64,000 nucleotides of DNA from Xenorhabdus sp014467285. Its GTDB lineage: Bacteria; Pseudomonadota; Gammaproteobacteria; Enterobacterales; Enterobacteriaceae. The position numbers and the translations under genes are program-made. The notes beneath the pieces were generated by a model, which had not been told where the DNA came from, did not search any database, and was given only the letters and a program-made list of their open reading frames with translations. The stretch lies in NCBI RefSeq assembly GCF_014467285.1, contig NZ_NKHR01000001.1, positions 310,001 through 374,000 of the forward strand, read 5' to 3'. Each line of letters starts with the position of its first letter. Position 1 is the first letter of the stretch. Shown here one piece after another: positions 53,964 to 62,890 of the stretch.

Positions 53964-55016
53964 TTACTCATAACCGTTTAACTTGGGTAGTTGTGTTCGA
54001 TACTGTGTGAGATCACCGATATTATTGTGAACCCATTCTGGGTTGTAATACGTATCGAGATAACGTTCTCCGCTATCACAAAGTAACGTCACAATTGCGC
54101 CCTGTTGATTGTTGTCATGCATTTGTTTGGCGAGCTGCAAAGCACCCCAAACGTTGGTTCCTGTTGATGCCCCTGTTTTTCTACCAAGTAATTTTTCAAG
54201 CCAATAAATGGTAGCAATAGTCGCAGGATCAGGAACTTGGATCATGTCATCAATCACAGTAGGAATAAAAGAAGGTTCTACACGTGGGCGGCCAATACCT
54301 TCGATTTTACTGCCAGTAGTTCCAAGAATATCGCGGCGATTCTGGCGGTAACAATCGTAGAAGACGGAGTTTTCTGGGTCAACAACGATTAATTTAGTGT
54401 CATATCCCTGATAGCGGATATAGCGGCCAAGTGTTGCTGATGTACCACCTGTTCCTGCACTCATAACGATGTAAGTCGGTTCAGGAAATGGCTCCAGTTT
54501 CATGTGACGGAAAATGCTTTCTGCAATGTTATTGTTGCCTCGCCAATCAGTCGCTCGTTCGGCATAGGTAAATTGATCCATGAAATGACCATTTAGCTCT
54601 TTTGCCAGACGTTCTGACTCCTGATAAATCATAGCTGAATGTTCCACAAAATGGCATTTACCACCGTAGAACTCAATTTCCTGAATTTTGCGTTTAGCTG
54701 TGCAGGAAGGCATTACAGCAATAAAAGGCAAACCGAGTAATCGGGCAAAGTAAGCTTCCGAAACAGCGGTACTGCCGGATGAAGCTTCAATAATTGGAGT
54801 TCCTTCCTTAATCCAGCCATTAGTGAGTGCATAAAGGAATAGGGAGCGTGCAAGCCGGTGTTTTAAGCTACCCGTAGGATGCGTACTTTCATCTTTGAGG
54901 TAAAGGTGGATATCCGAAAACATGGGGAGGTTGAGACGTATCAGATGTGTATCTGCGCTGCGTTGATAATCAGCCTGAATAGCTCTTATGGCATTTTTAG
55001 CCCATAAAGACGACAT
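53964..55016 (-). CDS. PLP-dependent cysteine synthase-family enzyme, likely L-cysteine desulfhydrase Cds1
   Basis: This 350-residue fold-type II PLP enzyme has the Schiff-base lysine in HPTGSLKHRLARSLFLYA (about residue 53), the phosphate-binding loop SAGTGGTSATLGRYI, and the Asn/Ser block IEASSGSTAVSEAYFARLLG. It resembles the Cds1-type cysteine desulfhydrases more than CysK or CysM. Such enzymes break cysteine into sulfide, ammonia and pyruvate. The gene is divergent from decR across about 123 bp. DecR activates cysteine detoxification in E. coli, so a role in cysteine breakdown fits. The substrate is not proven by the sequence. Confidence 0.8.
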   Translation of the reverse strand: MSSLWAKNAIRAIQADYQRSADTHLIRLNLPMFSDIHLYLKDESTHPTGSLKHRLARSLFLYALTNGWIKEGTPIIEASSGSTAVSEAYFARLLGLPFIAVMPSCTAKRKIQEIEFYGGKCHFVEHSAMIYQESERLAKELNGHFMDQFTYAERATDWRGNNNIAESIFRHMKLEPFPEPTYIVMSAGTGGTSATLGRYIRYQGYDTKLIVVDPENSVFYDCYRQNRRDILGTTGSKIEGIGRPRVEPSFIPTVIDDMIQVPDPATIATIYWLEKLLGRKTGASTGTNVWGALQLAKQMHDNNQQGAIVTLLCDSGERYLDTYYNPEWVHNNIGDLTQYRTQLPKLNGYE

Positions 55017-55139
55017 AAAATTGACCCTGAATAATAATACCGTAGTGGTATATAGATTACCCTTACATTTAGAGAAATAGATTATTATTTTTCTGAGATT
55101 GTTCGTTATATTTGGAAAATATTTCTACAGGATTTAGAT

Positions 55140-55610
55140 ATGCTAGATAAAATAGACCGTAAGCTACTGGGACTGCTCCAACAGGACTGTAGTCTATCCC
55201 TGAATGCGCTGGCTGAAGCTGTTAATCTGACTTCCACACCTTGCTGGAAACGGCTTAAACGACTTGAAGATGAAGGATATATTGTTGGAAAAGTGGCATT
55301 GATAAATGGCGCTAAACTTGGTCTTAGTCTGACGGTGATAGTGATGATTAAGACTCAGCAACATAACAGCGAGTGGTATGAACAGTTTGTGTCTTTTATC
55401 AGAGAGATGCCGGAAGTTTTAACATTTTATCGCATGGCGGGCGAATATGACTACCTCATGCATGTAGAAGTTGTTGATATGAAAAGTTATGATCGATTTT
55501 ATAAACGCATGGTGAATGGGATTTCTGGTTTGATTGATGTAAGTTCCAACTTTGCTATGGAGAAGATAAAATATACAACGGCGTTGCCGATACCAGATTC
55601 AGTAATATGA
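55140..55610 (+). CDS. decR: Lrp/AsnC-family regulator DecR
   Basis: DecR (YbaO) is a cysteine-responsive Lrp-type activator of cysteine detoxification. The 156-residue product has the N-terminal winged helix (LDKIDRKLLGLLQQDCSLSL, TSTPCWKRLKRLEDEGYIVG) and the C-terminal RAM domain (about 65-156) with VLTFYRMAGEYDYLMHVEVV. It is divergent from the Cds1-like gene, which is probably its target. An AT-rich Lrp-like site (TAGATTATTATTTTTCTGA) lies in the shared region. Confidence 0.9.
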   Translation: MLDKIDRKLLGLLQQDCSLSLNALAEAVNLTSTPCWKRLKRLEDEGYIVGKVALINGAKLGLSLTVIVMIKTQQHNSEWYEQFVSFIREMPEVLTFYRMAGEYDYLMHVEVVDMKSYDRFYKRMVNGISGLIDVSSNFAMEKIKYTTALPIPDSVI

Positions 55611-55667
55611 AGTCGCCTTTGGTAGGCAGACGTTAATTCTTTCATTTTTTACCTTGGGAATAGGTGT

Positions 55668-57416
55668 GTGAGATTATTTTCACAATTAAGCTGGTATTTT
55701 ATTAGTGAATGGCGGCGTTATTTAGGCGCTGTTGTTTTTCTCATCATCATTGCGGTGCTACAGCTGATTCCTCCACGATTGGTCGGAATTATTGTTGACG
55801 GCATTAGTGCAAAAACAATGTCATCCAGCCAGCTACTAATTTGGTTGGGGTTGATGATGCTGATTGCGGTGGCAATCTATGGATTGAGGTATGTCTGGCG
55901 TGTATGGCTGTTTGGGGCCTCTTATCGGCTGGCGGTGAAATTGCGCAGCGATTTCTATCTGCGACTGAGTAGCCAAAATCCTGAATTTTATTTGCGTCAT
56001 CGAACAGGCGACCTTATGGCTCGCGCAACAAACGATGTTGATAGAGTTGTTTTTGCGGCAGGTGAGGGAGTACTTACTTTAGTTGATGCGTTAGTGATGG
56101 GATGTGCTGTCCTAATCGTAATGAGTGTGCAAATTAGCTGGCAATTAACGTTGTTATCACTACTGCCCATGCCTATCATGGCATTTGCAATTAAGCATTA
56201 TGGTAATCAGCTTCATCACCGTTTTAAATCTGCGCAAGGGGCATTCTCTGCCCTGAATAACCACGCACAAGAAAGTTTAACCAGCATTCGCATGATAAAA
56301 GCGTTTGGCTTGGAACAGCTACAATCCAATCAGTTTAAAGAAGTCGCTATTGATGCCGGGCGTAAAAATATGCACGTAGCACGTGTGGATGCATGTTTTG
56401 ACCCCACGATTTTTATCACCATTGCTGTTGCAAACCTCTTGGCTGTAGGGGGAGGAAGCTGGATGGTTGTGCATGGTTCCATGACCCTTGGTGAACTGAC
56501 CAGCTTTGTTATGTATCTGGGATTGATGATTTGGCCAATGCTGGCATTGGCGTGGATGTTTAACATTGTTGAGAGAGGCAGTGCTGCGTATACACGTATC
56601 CGCAGTCTGTTGCAGGAGCCACTGGTGATTGAAGATGGCGCTTTGTCTTTATCTCCAGGCCGGGGAACCTTGCAAGCAACTATTAACTCTTTTATTTATC
56701 CCAAAAATGATAAGCCTGTCTTAGGGAATATTCATTTCAAGCTGGAACCCGGGCAATTATTCGGGTTGTGTGGCCCAACGGGTGCAGGAAAGAGTACTTT
56801 GCTGGCTTTATTACAGCGACAATTTGATGTCACCGATGGAGAAATTCTTTTTCAATCTCAGAATATCTCTTCTCTCCGAATGGAAGAGTGGTGTTCACGA
56901 TTGGCTATTGTTAACCAGACGCCTTTTCTGTTTTCAGACACGGTTGCCGGCAATATTGCGTTAGGGCGACCAGATGCAACCCAAGAACAAATAGAAGAAG
57001 TTGCTCGCTTGGCAAATGTACATGATGATATTTTGCGATTGCCTCAAGGTTATCAAACTGAAGTAGGCGAACGTGGCGTCATGCTTTCTGGTGGGCAAAA
57101 ACAGCGTATATCCATCGCAAGAGCCTTGTTGTTGGATACTGAGATTTTGATTCTTGATGATGCCTTGTCGGCGGTCGATGGACATACAGAACATCAAATC
57201 ATGAAAAATCTCAGCCAATGGCGGCAGAATCGCACCATTATTATCAGTGCGCATCGGCTGTCTGCATTAATGGAAGCAGATAATATTTTGGTTATGCAGC
57301 ATGGCACGATTGTGCAGCAGGGGCGGCATAAGCAACTTATCGCTCAATCAGGTTGGTATTTTGACATGTACCATTACCAGCAATTAGAAGCCGCATTGGA
57401 TGGGGAAAATGACTAA
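55668..57416 (+). CDS. mdlA: ABC transporter half-subunit MdlA
   Basis: MdlA is half of a heterodimeric multidrug-type ABC exporter of unknown substrate. The 582-residue product has a six-helix membrane domain (about 15-300) and a nucleotide-binding domain (about 330-575) with Walker A CGPTGAGKSTLLAL, signature LSGGQKQRISIARAL, and Walker B ILILDDALSAVD. The Asp at the position of the usual catalytic Glu (DD rather than DE) is typical of one degenerate site in such heterodimers. The stop overlaps the mdlB start by eight bases. Confidence 0.94.
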   Translation: MRLFSQLSWYFISEWRRYLGAVVFLIIIAVLQLIPPRLVGIIVDGISAKTMSSSQLLIWLGLMMLIAVAIYGLRYVWRVWLFGASYRLAVKLRSDFYLRLSSQNPEFYLRHRTGDLMARATNDVDRVVFAAGEGVLTLVDALVMGCAVLIVMSVQISWQLTLLSLLPMPIMAFAIKHYGNQLHHRFKSAQGAFSALNNHAQESLTSIRMIKAFGLEQLQSNQFKEVAIDAGRKNMHVARVDACFDPTIFITIAVANLLAVGGGSWMVVHGSMTLGELTSFVMYLGLMIWPMLALAWMFNIVERGSAAYTRIRSLLQEPLVIEDGALSLSPGRGTLQATINSFIYPKNDKPVLGNIHFKLEPGQLFGLCGPTGAGKSTLLALLQRQFDVTDGEILFQSQNISSLRMEEWCSRLAIVNQTPFLFSDTVAGNIALGRPDATQEQIEEVARLANVHDDILRLPQGYQTEVGERGVMLSGGQKQRISIARALLLDTEILILDDALSAVDGHTEHQIMKNLSQWRQNRTIIISAHRLSALMEADNILVMQHGTIVQQGRHKQLIAQSGWYFDMYHYQQLEAALDGEND

Positions 57417-59178
57417 TACTCATATGCGTAAGCTCTGGCCATCATTAAGGCGCTTGCTCTCTTACAGTAAAAATTATCGAAAACCAATACTAATTGCTGT
57501 ACTGATGTTATGGATTGCTGCATTGGCAGAAGTGAGCGGGCCACTGCTTGTAAGCTATTTTATCGACAACATGGTCGCAACGGGAAACTTGCCGCTGGAT
57601 ATAGTCATTAGTCTTGCAGCCGTATTTTTAGTCTTACAACTTGTTTCGGCTGCTTTGCATTATTATCAGACTTTATTTTTTAATCAGGCATCGGTGGGAG
57701 TAGTCCAGCAACTTCGTACTGATGTGATGAACTCGGCATTACGTCAGCCATTAAGTGCTTTCGATACTCAACCTGTGGGTCAATTGATATCTCGTGTAAC
57801 AAATGATACTGAAGTGATTAATGATCTGTTTGTAAATGTGATCCCTACTGTGTTTCGCAGTATTGCATTGATTGGCGCTATGCTGATAGCTATGTTTATT
57901 CTGGATTGGCGCATGGCGTGTGTTGCAATAGTAATATTTCCGGCTGTATTGCTGGTAATGGTAATTTATCAGCGCTTCAGTACTCCAATTGTGAGAAGGG
58001 TTCGTGGCTATTTGGCTGATATTAATGATGGTTTTAATGAAGTCATTAATGGAATGACCGTCATTCAGCAATTTCGTCAGCAAGCACGTTTTGGTGAAAA
58101 AATGCTGGCTACCAACCGAGCGCATTATCAGGCTCGTATGCAGGCATTACGGTTAGATGGCATCTTATTGAGGCCATTATTGAGCTTTTTTTCTACCGCA
58201 GTATTATGCGGTTTACTTTTTCTGTTTGGGCTGAAAGGGTCCGAAATCATCGGCGTAGGTGTATTGTACGCCTTTATCAACTATCTTGGCCGATTGAATG
58301 AACCGTTGATTGAGTTGACTGCACAACAATCAGTATTACAGCAAGCTATAGTTTCAGGAGAGCGGGTTTTTGAACTTATGGATAGTCCCCAGCAACAGTA
58401 TGGGGGTGATCTGGAAGCGTTGGCTAGCGGAAGGATTGATATTGAAAATCTGAATTTTGCCTATCGAAGTGACAAGCGTGTCTTGAGTGATATTAACCTA
58501 CATGTTCCCCCACATGGATTCGTGGCTTTGGTTGGGCATACGGGAAGCGGTAAAAGTACTCTGGCAAATTTGATTATGGGGTACTATCCGTGGCAAGACG
58601 GTGAAATTTATCTTGATGGGCGTCCGGTATCTTCGCTTTCTCATACTGTATTACGTAATGGTGTGGCAATGGTACAGCAAGATCCTGTGGTTCTGGCTGC
58701 TTCATTTTTCGACAATGTCACGTTAGGGCGGGATATTAGTGAAGAGAAAATTTGGGAAGTGCTGGAAATGGTTCAATTAGCTGAATTTGTTCATAGCTTA
58801 CCAGATGGTTTGAATTCAGTATTGGGTGAACAAGGAAATACCCTTTCTGCAGGGCAAAAACAGTTATTGGCAATGGCCAGGGTTCTAGTGCAAACGCCAC
58901 AGATCCTTATTTTGGATGAGGCAACCGCGAATATTGATTCGGGAACGGAACAATCAGTGCAGAAAGCGCTAGGGATAATCCGTAAACAAACAACGCTGGT
59001 AGTTATTGCTCACCGTCTTTCAACCATTATTGAAGCTGATTCCATACTCGTGCTGCATCGTGGTGCAATCGTCGAACAAGGACGGCACCAACAGCTATTG
59101 GCACAGCGTGGGCGCTACTATCAAATGTACCAACTCCAACAGGTTGGTGAGATCTTGAATGAGACTGTGCACGCTTAA
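57409..59178 (+). CDS. mdlB: ABC transporter half-subunit MdlB
   Basis: MdlB is the partner of MdlA. The 589-residue product contains a membrane domain and a nucleotide-binding domain with Walker A GHTGSGKSTLANLI, signature LSAGQKQLLAMARVL, and Walker B ILILDEATANID with the catalytic Glu, so this half carries the competent ATP site. The signature has Ala for the second Gly. I chose the ATG at 57409 (MTNTHMRKLWPSL); a start at 57400 is possible. Both genes form one operon closed by a terminator. Confidence 0.94.
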   Translation: MTNTHMRKLWPSLRRLLSYSKNYRKPILIAVLMLWIAALAEVSGPLLVSYFIDNMVATGNLPLDIVISLAAVFLVLQLVSAALHYYQTLFFNQASVGVVQQLRTDVMNSALRQPLSAFDTQPVGQLISRVTNDTEVINDLFVNVIPTVFRSIALIGAMLIAMFILDWRMACVAIVIFPAVLLVMVIYQRFSTPIVRRVRGYLADINDGFNEVINGMTVIQQFRQQARFGEKMLATNRAHYQARMQALRLDGILLRPLLSFFSTAVLCGLLFLFGLKGSEIIGVGVLYAFINYLGRLNEPLIELTAQQSVLQQAIVSGERVFELMDSPQQQYGGDLEALASGRIDIENLNFAYRSDKRVLSDINLHVPPHGFVALVGHTGSGKSTLANLIMGYYPWQDGEIYLDGRPVSSLSHTVLRNGVAMVQQDPVVLAASFFDNVTLGRDISEEKIWEVLEMVQLAEFVHSLPDGLNSVLGEQGNTLSAGQKQLLAMARVLVQTPQILILDEATANIDSGTEQSVQKALGIIRKQTTLVVIAHRLSTIIEADSILVLHRGAIVEQGRHQQLLAQRGRYYQMYQLQQVGEILNETVHA

Positions 59179-59187
59179 TGTGCATAT

Positions 59188-59220
59188 GGGGAGCAGATGT
59201 GTTTGCTGCTCCCCTTTCTT
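59188..59220 (+). terminator. Rho-independent terminator after mdlB
   Basis: GGGGAGCAG (59188-59196) pairs with CTGCTCCCC (59206-59214), followed by TTTCTT. Confidence 0.8.
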
Positions 59221-59277
59221 ATCCCTTCCTTAGAAATGTTCTTCAGTAATATATTGATTAAATATTACTTTTAACTT

Positions 59278-59294
59278 TTGGCATATCCCTTGCA
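59278..59294 (+). promoter_or_regulatory. Sigma-54 promoter of glnK-amtB
   Basis: TTGGCAT-ATCCC-TTGCA matches the sigma-54 consensus TGGCAC-N5-TTGCA. The invariant GG (59280-59281) and GC (59292-59293) are ten bases apart. Transcription would start near 59305, about 39 nt before the glnK ATG. NtrC enhancer sites were not identified. Confidence 0.85.
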
Positions 59295-59343
59295 AACAAC
59301 CCCTGTGTAAACACAGCAAATACAGCAAAAAGTGGGGGGAAAT

Positions 59344-59682
59344 ATGAAGTTAATCACCATCATCATAAAGCCATTTAAGCTGGACGAAGTGAGAGAAGCA
59401 CTTGCTGATATAGGAGTGCAAGGTATGACTATCACAGAAGTAAAAGGATTTGGACGCCAAAAAGGTCATTCTGAGCTTTACCGAGGGGCTGAATATAACG
59501 TTAACTTTTTGCCCAAAGTTAAGATTGATATTGCTATCAGTGATGAGCGGGTTGAGGAAATTGTCGATATTATTCAGCAGACTGCATTCACGGGGAAAAT
59601 GGGAGACGGAAAGATTTTTATCTTTGAGTTACAGCATGCCGTTCGTATCAGGACGGGTGAAACGAATGACTCAGCACTGTAA
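59344..59682 (+). CDS. glnK: Nitrogen regulatory PII protein GlnK
   Basis: GlnK is a PII signalling protein that senses 2-oxoglutarate, ATP/ADP and glutamine status, and blocks AmtB when nitrogen is plentiful. The 112-residue product has the T-loop with the uridylylated Tyr51 in GHSELYRGAEYNVNFLPK, and the C-terminal signature TGKMGDGKIFIFEL. The ATG at 59344 follows a G-rich ribosome binding site; a start four codons upstream is not in the family. It is followed by amtB after 14 bp. Confidence 0.97.
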   Translation: MKLITIIIKPFKLDEVREALADIGVQGMTITEVKGFGRQKGHSELYRGAEYNVNFLPKVKIDIAISDERVEEIVDIIQQTAFTGKMGDGKIFIFELQHAVRIRTGETNDSAL

Positions 59683-59696
59683 ATAGGAGGCGAAAA

Positions 59697-60977
59697 ATGA
59701 ACAAGAAACCCTTATCCATAGTTGGCCTTGCAGTCAGTTTTCCTTCATTTGCTTTTGCTGCGGAAACAACGCTCGATAAGGCTGATACAGTATTTATGTT
59801 TATAAATACTGTACTGGTACTTTTTATGACGATACCCGGAATTGCTCTGTTCTATGGAGGGCTATTGCGCCGCAAAAATGTTTTGTCATTGATGTCGCAG
59901 GTGATTGTTAGTTTTTCATTGGTTTGTGTGCTCTGGGTTGTCTACGGTTACAGCATGACTTTTGAGGCAGGTAACCGTTTTTGGGGTGGATTAGATCAAG
60001 TCATGCTGAAAAATATATCTATAACTGATCTGAACGGAGGATTTTATAAATTAATTCATGTTGTTTTCCAGGGGGCATTTGCTTGTATCACTGTTGCTTT
60101 GGTGGTGGGAGCTTTATGCGAGAGAATCCGTTTTTCAGCATTATTGATTTTTAGCGTGTTATGGCTGACGGCATCATATATTCCGATGGCACATATGGTG
60201 TGGGGAGGAGGTTGGCTCGCTGAAGATGGCGCTTTGGATTTTGCTGGTGGGACGGTCGTTCATATTAATGCGGCAGCGGCAGGGCTGGTTGGAGCTTATT
60301 TACTAGGAAAGCGTTCAGGATTTGGACGGGAGGCGTTTAAACCCCATAACTTACCAATGACGTTTATTGGAATGGCGATCCTTTATATCGGCTGGTTTGG
60401 GTTCAATGTGGGGTCTGCTGGTGCAGTAAATGCCATTGCAGCACTGGCACTCGTGAACACTGTAATAGCAACAGCGGGGGCAGTATTATCGTGGGTGATT
60501 TCTGAGTGGTTATTTCGTCAGAAACCTTCACTTTTGGGAGCATGTTCAGGGTGTATTTCAGGCTTAGTGGTAATTACGCCTGCTGCGGCAACGGTTGGTA
60601 TTGGTGGCGCACTGATTATGGGGTTGATTGCGGGTGTCGCTGGTTTATGGGGAGTGGTCGTACTGAAACGGTGGTTGCGTGCAGATGATGTCTGTGATGT
60701 TTTTGGTGTGCATGGAGTATGTGGCATCGTTGGTTGTTTGTTGACCAGTGTTTTTACCGCGTCCATTTTAGGTGGAACAGGATTCCCTGAGGGAATGACA
60801 ATGTTACGGCAATTCGGTATTCAGATGATTAGTATATTAGTTTGTATTATTTGGTCATCGTCGGCTGCTTATATTTCATTTAAGATTGCCGATAAACTGG
60901 TTGGATTACGCATTAGTATTGAATCAGAAAGGGAAGGGTTGGATATTACTTCACATGGTGAAAGCGCTTATAACTGA
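59697..60977 (+). CDS. amtB: Ammonium transporter AmtB
   Basis: AmtB is a trimeric inner-membrane ammonium channel. The 426-residue product has a signal peptide (about residues 1-22, ending SFAFAAE) and eleven membrane helices. The twin-His pair appears in FAGGTVVHINAAAAGLVG (about 168) and DVFGVHGVCGIVGC (about 318). The conserved blocks PMAHMVWGGGWLAEDGALDF and the GlnK-binding C-terminal tail are present. The gene is cotranscribed with glnK from the sigma-54 promoter. Confidence 0.97.
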   Translation: MNKKPLSIVGLAVSFPSFAFAAETTLDKADTVFMFINTVLVLFMTIPGIALFYGGLLRRKNVLSLMSQVIVSFSLVCVLWVVYGYSMTFEAGNRFWGGLDQVMLKNISITDLNGGFYKLIHVVFQGAFACITVALVVGALCERIRFSALLIFSVLWLTASYIPMAHMVWGGGWLAEDGALDFAGGTVVHINAAAAGLVGAYLLGKRSGFGREAFKPHNLPMTFIGMAILYIGWFGFNVGSAGAVNAIAALALVNTVIATAGAVLSWVISEWLFRQKPSLLGACSGCISGLVVITPAAATVGIGGALIMGLIAGVAGLWGVVVLKRWLRADDVCDVFGVHGVCGIVGCLLTSVFTASILGGTGFPEGMTMLRQFGIQMISILVCIIWSSSAAYISFKIADKLVGLRISIESEREGLDITSHGESAYN

Positions 60978-60998
60978 ATCATACTTTTCTTCCTTGAA

Positions 60999-61073
60999 CA
61001 CTGTGGGCCGTGCCGTAATAACGGGGCAATTCTAATGACACAGCACTTATTTCTGTTATTACGGCTTACAGTG
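60999..61073. repeat. Compound inverted repeat between amtB and tesB
   Basis: Outer arms CACTGT (60999-61004) and ACAGTG (61068-61073), and inner arms GCCGTAATAAC (61012-61022) and GTTATTACGGC (61055-61065), are both perfectly complementary. The inner loop is 32 bases and partly self-complementary. It sits between converging genes and may act as a terminator, but its size and structure also resemble a dispersed repeat element. Confidence 0.6.
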
Positions 61074-61086
61074 TGTATTTAATTCA

Positions 61087-61941
61087 TTACAGCTTTCTGA
61101 TGACTCCTTCTTGAACCGTCGAAGCGATGAGTACACCTTGACGGGTATAAATATGCCCGCGCACAAAACCACGCGCTCCTGATGCTGATGGACTTTCGAT
61201 CGCATAGAGCAGCCAATCATTCATACTAAAAGGGCGGTGATACCACATTGAATGGTCAATTGTGGCTACTTGCATATTACGCCCCATAAATTCTACGCCA
61301 TGAGGCTGTAATGATGTTGGTAGGAAATTGAAGTCTGAAGCATACCCTAGTAAGCAGCTATGAATGAATGGGTCTTCCGGCATTTCCCCGTTGCTGCGGA
61401 ACCAAACATAACGAACAGGGGCTTTGGGGGAATGATTAGGTAAGATGTGAGGTTTGATTATTTTCATTTCCAGAGGTGGCATAGAAAGAGCATTTTTTAG
61501 TTTGGCGGGAAGTGAGTCAGCCATTTTTTTTGCTATTTCTTCTTGGGATTCTAACTCTTCTGGAGGGGGAACGACTGGCATGGTGTTTTGGTGCTCGAAA
61601 CTTTCTTCATGACTTTGGAAAGAGGCCGTCATATAGAAAATAGGATGACCATATTGTATTGCACTGACACGACGAGCGCTAAAACTTTTCCCATCACGCA
61701 ATATTTCGACATCATAAACGATTGGCTTACTGCTATCTCCCGGGCGTAAAAAATAGCTATGGAAGGAGTGAATCATTCTGTCATCAGAAACGGTTTGCTT
61801 TGCTGCATATAGCGCTTGGCCTATCACTTGTCCGCCAAAAACTTGAGGAAATCCCAAATCCTCGCTTTGCCCTCGGTAAATTCCTTCTTCTATCTTTTCC
61901 AGATGTATTAAGTTAATTAAATTTTGTAATGCTTGGCTCAT
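61087..61941 (-). CDS. tesB: Acyl-CoA thioesterase II
   Basis: TesB hydrolyses medium- and long-chain acyl-CoA. The 284-residue double hot-dog product starts MSQALQNLINLIHLEKIEEG and contains VFGGQVIGQALYAAKQT, MIHSFHSYFLRPGDSSKPIV, the catalytic Asp in ATIDHSMWYHRPF, and the C-terminal QEGVIRKL with its catalytic Gln. The ATG at 61941 matches the family; a 29-codon upstream frame was rejected. Confidence 0.96.
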   Translation of the reverse strand: MSQALQNLINLIHLEKIEEGIYRGQSEDLGFPQVFGGQVIGQALYAAKQTVSDDRMIHSFHSYFLRPGDSSKPIVYDVEILRDGKSFSARRVSAIQYGHPIFYMTASFQSHEESFEHQNTMPVVPPPEELESQEEIAKKMADSLPAKLKNALSMPPLEMKIIKPHILPNHSPKAPVRYVWFRSNGEMPEDPFIHSCLLGYASDFNFLPTSLQPHGVEFMGRNMQVATIDHSMWYHRPFSMNDWLLYAIESPSASGARGFVRGHIYTRQGVLIASTVQEGVIRKL

Positions 61942-62380
61942 AACATGCCTTTGCCTTTTAAGTGTGTAAAAAATGGATAAACGACGATTACAGCTAATAA
62001 ATTTTAAATGATTTGAAAATAAATTCATAAATTTGTAAATAAAATTTATGATTATGTTTTTTATTTTGGAGATGAATTATCACGTTTAATTTTATCAATG
62101 CTTGTCAAATAATGCGGATAATATTGTTTTGCTGGTTTATTTGTTGATTTGTATGGCTGTTTTTTGTTTTGACAGACATGAAAAGAAAGAGGATATTTTA
62201 GTTAATTTGATATTTTAAATTATTGGCTTTTTGTATGATATAAAAGTGATTTATTGAGGTTACCTAATGTATTTGTTTATTCCTTTATCTATCTGTATAT
62301 AGAGAATGTGCCACATTTGTGTCTATTTGGCGATTTTTACATCCATGTGCGCAATAAACAAGCATTCAAATGAAGTTTCC
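61942..62380. other. Intergenic region tesB-ffs
   Basis: About 440 bp of AT-rich DNA hold no recognisable gene. The tesB promoter must lie at its left edge. In E. coli ybaY lies in this neighbourhood; I see no trace of it here. Confidence 0.5.
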
Positions 62381-62409
62381 TTGCTATTTCATAACGTATG
62401 AAAGATAAT
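62381..62409 (+). promoter_or_regulatory. Promoter of ffs
   Basis: TTGCTA (62381-62386) and GATAAT (62404-62409) are separated by exactly 17 bp. Transcription would begin near 62416, giving a leader of about 28 nt. The leader contains the inverted repeat CGCTTC-GCAATTG-GAAGCG (62416-62434), which would be removed by RNase P in 4.5S RNA maturation. Confidence 0.7.
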
Positions 62410-62443
62410 GTCGACCGCTTCGCAATTGGAAGCGAATATCAAT

Positions 62444-62557
62444 GAGGGCTCTGTTGGTTCTCCCGCAACGCTAACTTGTTAACTTGGTCAGGTCTGGAAA
62501 GAAGCAGCCATAGCAGGGGATGTGTGTGCCGGGATGTCGCTGGCAGGGCCCTCACCA
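62444..62557 (+). ncRNA. ffs: 4.5S RNA of the signal recognition particle
   Basis: This 114-nt RNA gene encodes the RNA core of the bacterial signal recognition particle, which binds Ffh and targets inner-membrane proteins to SecYEG. The closing stem is GAGGGCTCTG with CAGGGCCCTC. The conserved apical hairpin with the symmetric and asymmetric internal loops is visible as GGTCAGGTCTGGAAAGAAGC followed by AGCCATAGCAGG; the GGAA tetraloop of E. coli is retained as GGAA. It is on the plus strand, opposite to the flanking tesB and hha. The 3' end is set by comparison with the E. coli RNA. Confidence 0.93.
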
Positions 62558-62639
62558 GTTTTAAGCCCATCATTGACTTTATGCCCGTCAGCCGATAATC
62601 GCTACCGGCTTTGGTCACTTCCTATCTGATCACTTCAGT

Positions 62640-62843
62640 TTAGCGGACAAATTTCCAAACAGACGATGGGATCTTATCATAGAGTTTATTCATGGTAAGT
62701 TCGGCTAAACGGTGGTCAGCAGCGGAGTAGAACAGTTCAAGTTCATCATCCGAGAGCTCATATTTATTTTTTTCAATTACGCGTTCCAGTGTTTCAATAG
62801 AAGTGCATTTTCTCAAACGCATCAGATAGTCAGTTTTAGTCAT
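62640..62843 (-). CDS. hha: Hha-family nucleoid-associated regulator
   Basis: Hha is a small helical protein that binds H-NS and modulates silencing of horizontally acquired and virulence genes; with TomB it also behaves as a toxin-antitoxin pair. The 67-residue product starts MTKTDYLMRLRKCTSIETLE and contains ELSDDELELFYSAADHRLAE, typical of Hha/YmoA. It lies 47 bp past the tomB stop and is cotranscribed with it. Confidence 0.96.
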   Translation of the reverse strand: MTKTDYLMRLRKCTSIETLERVIEKNKYELSDDELELFYSAADHRLAELTMNKLYDKIPSSVWKFVR

Positions 62844-62890
62844 AGTCGCCTTATCTTATTTGGTATAAAAAATAGTTAGAAATATATTTA

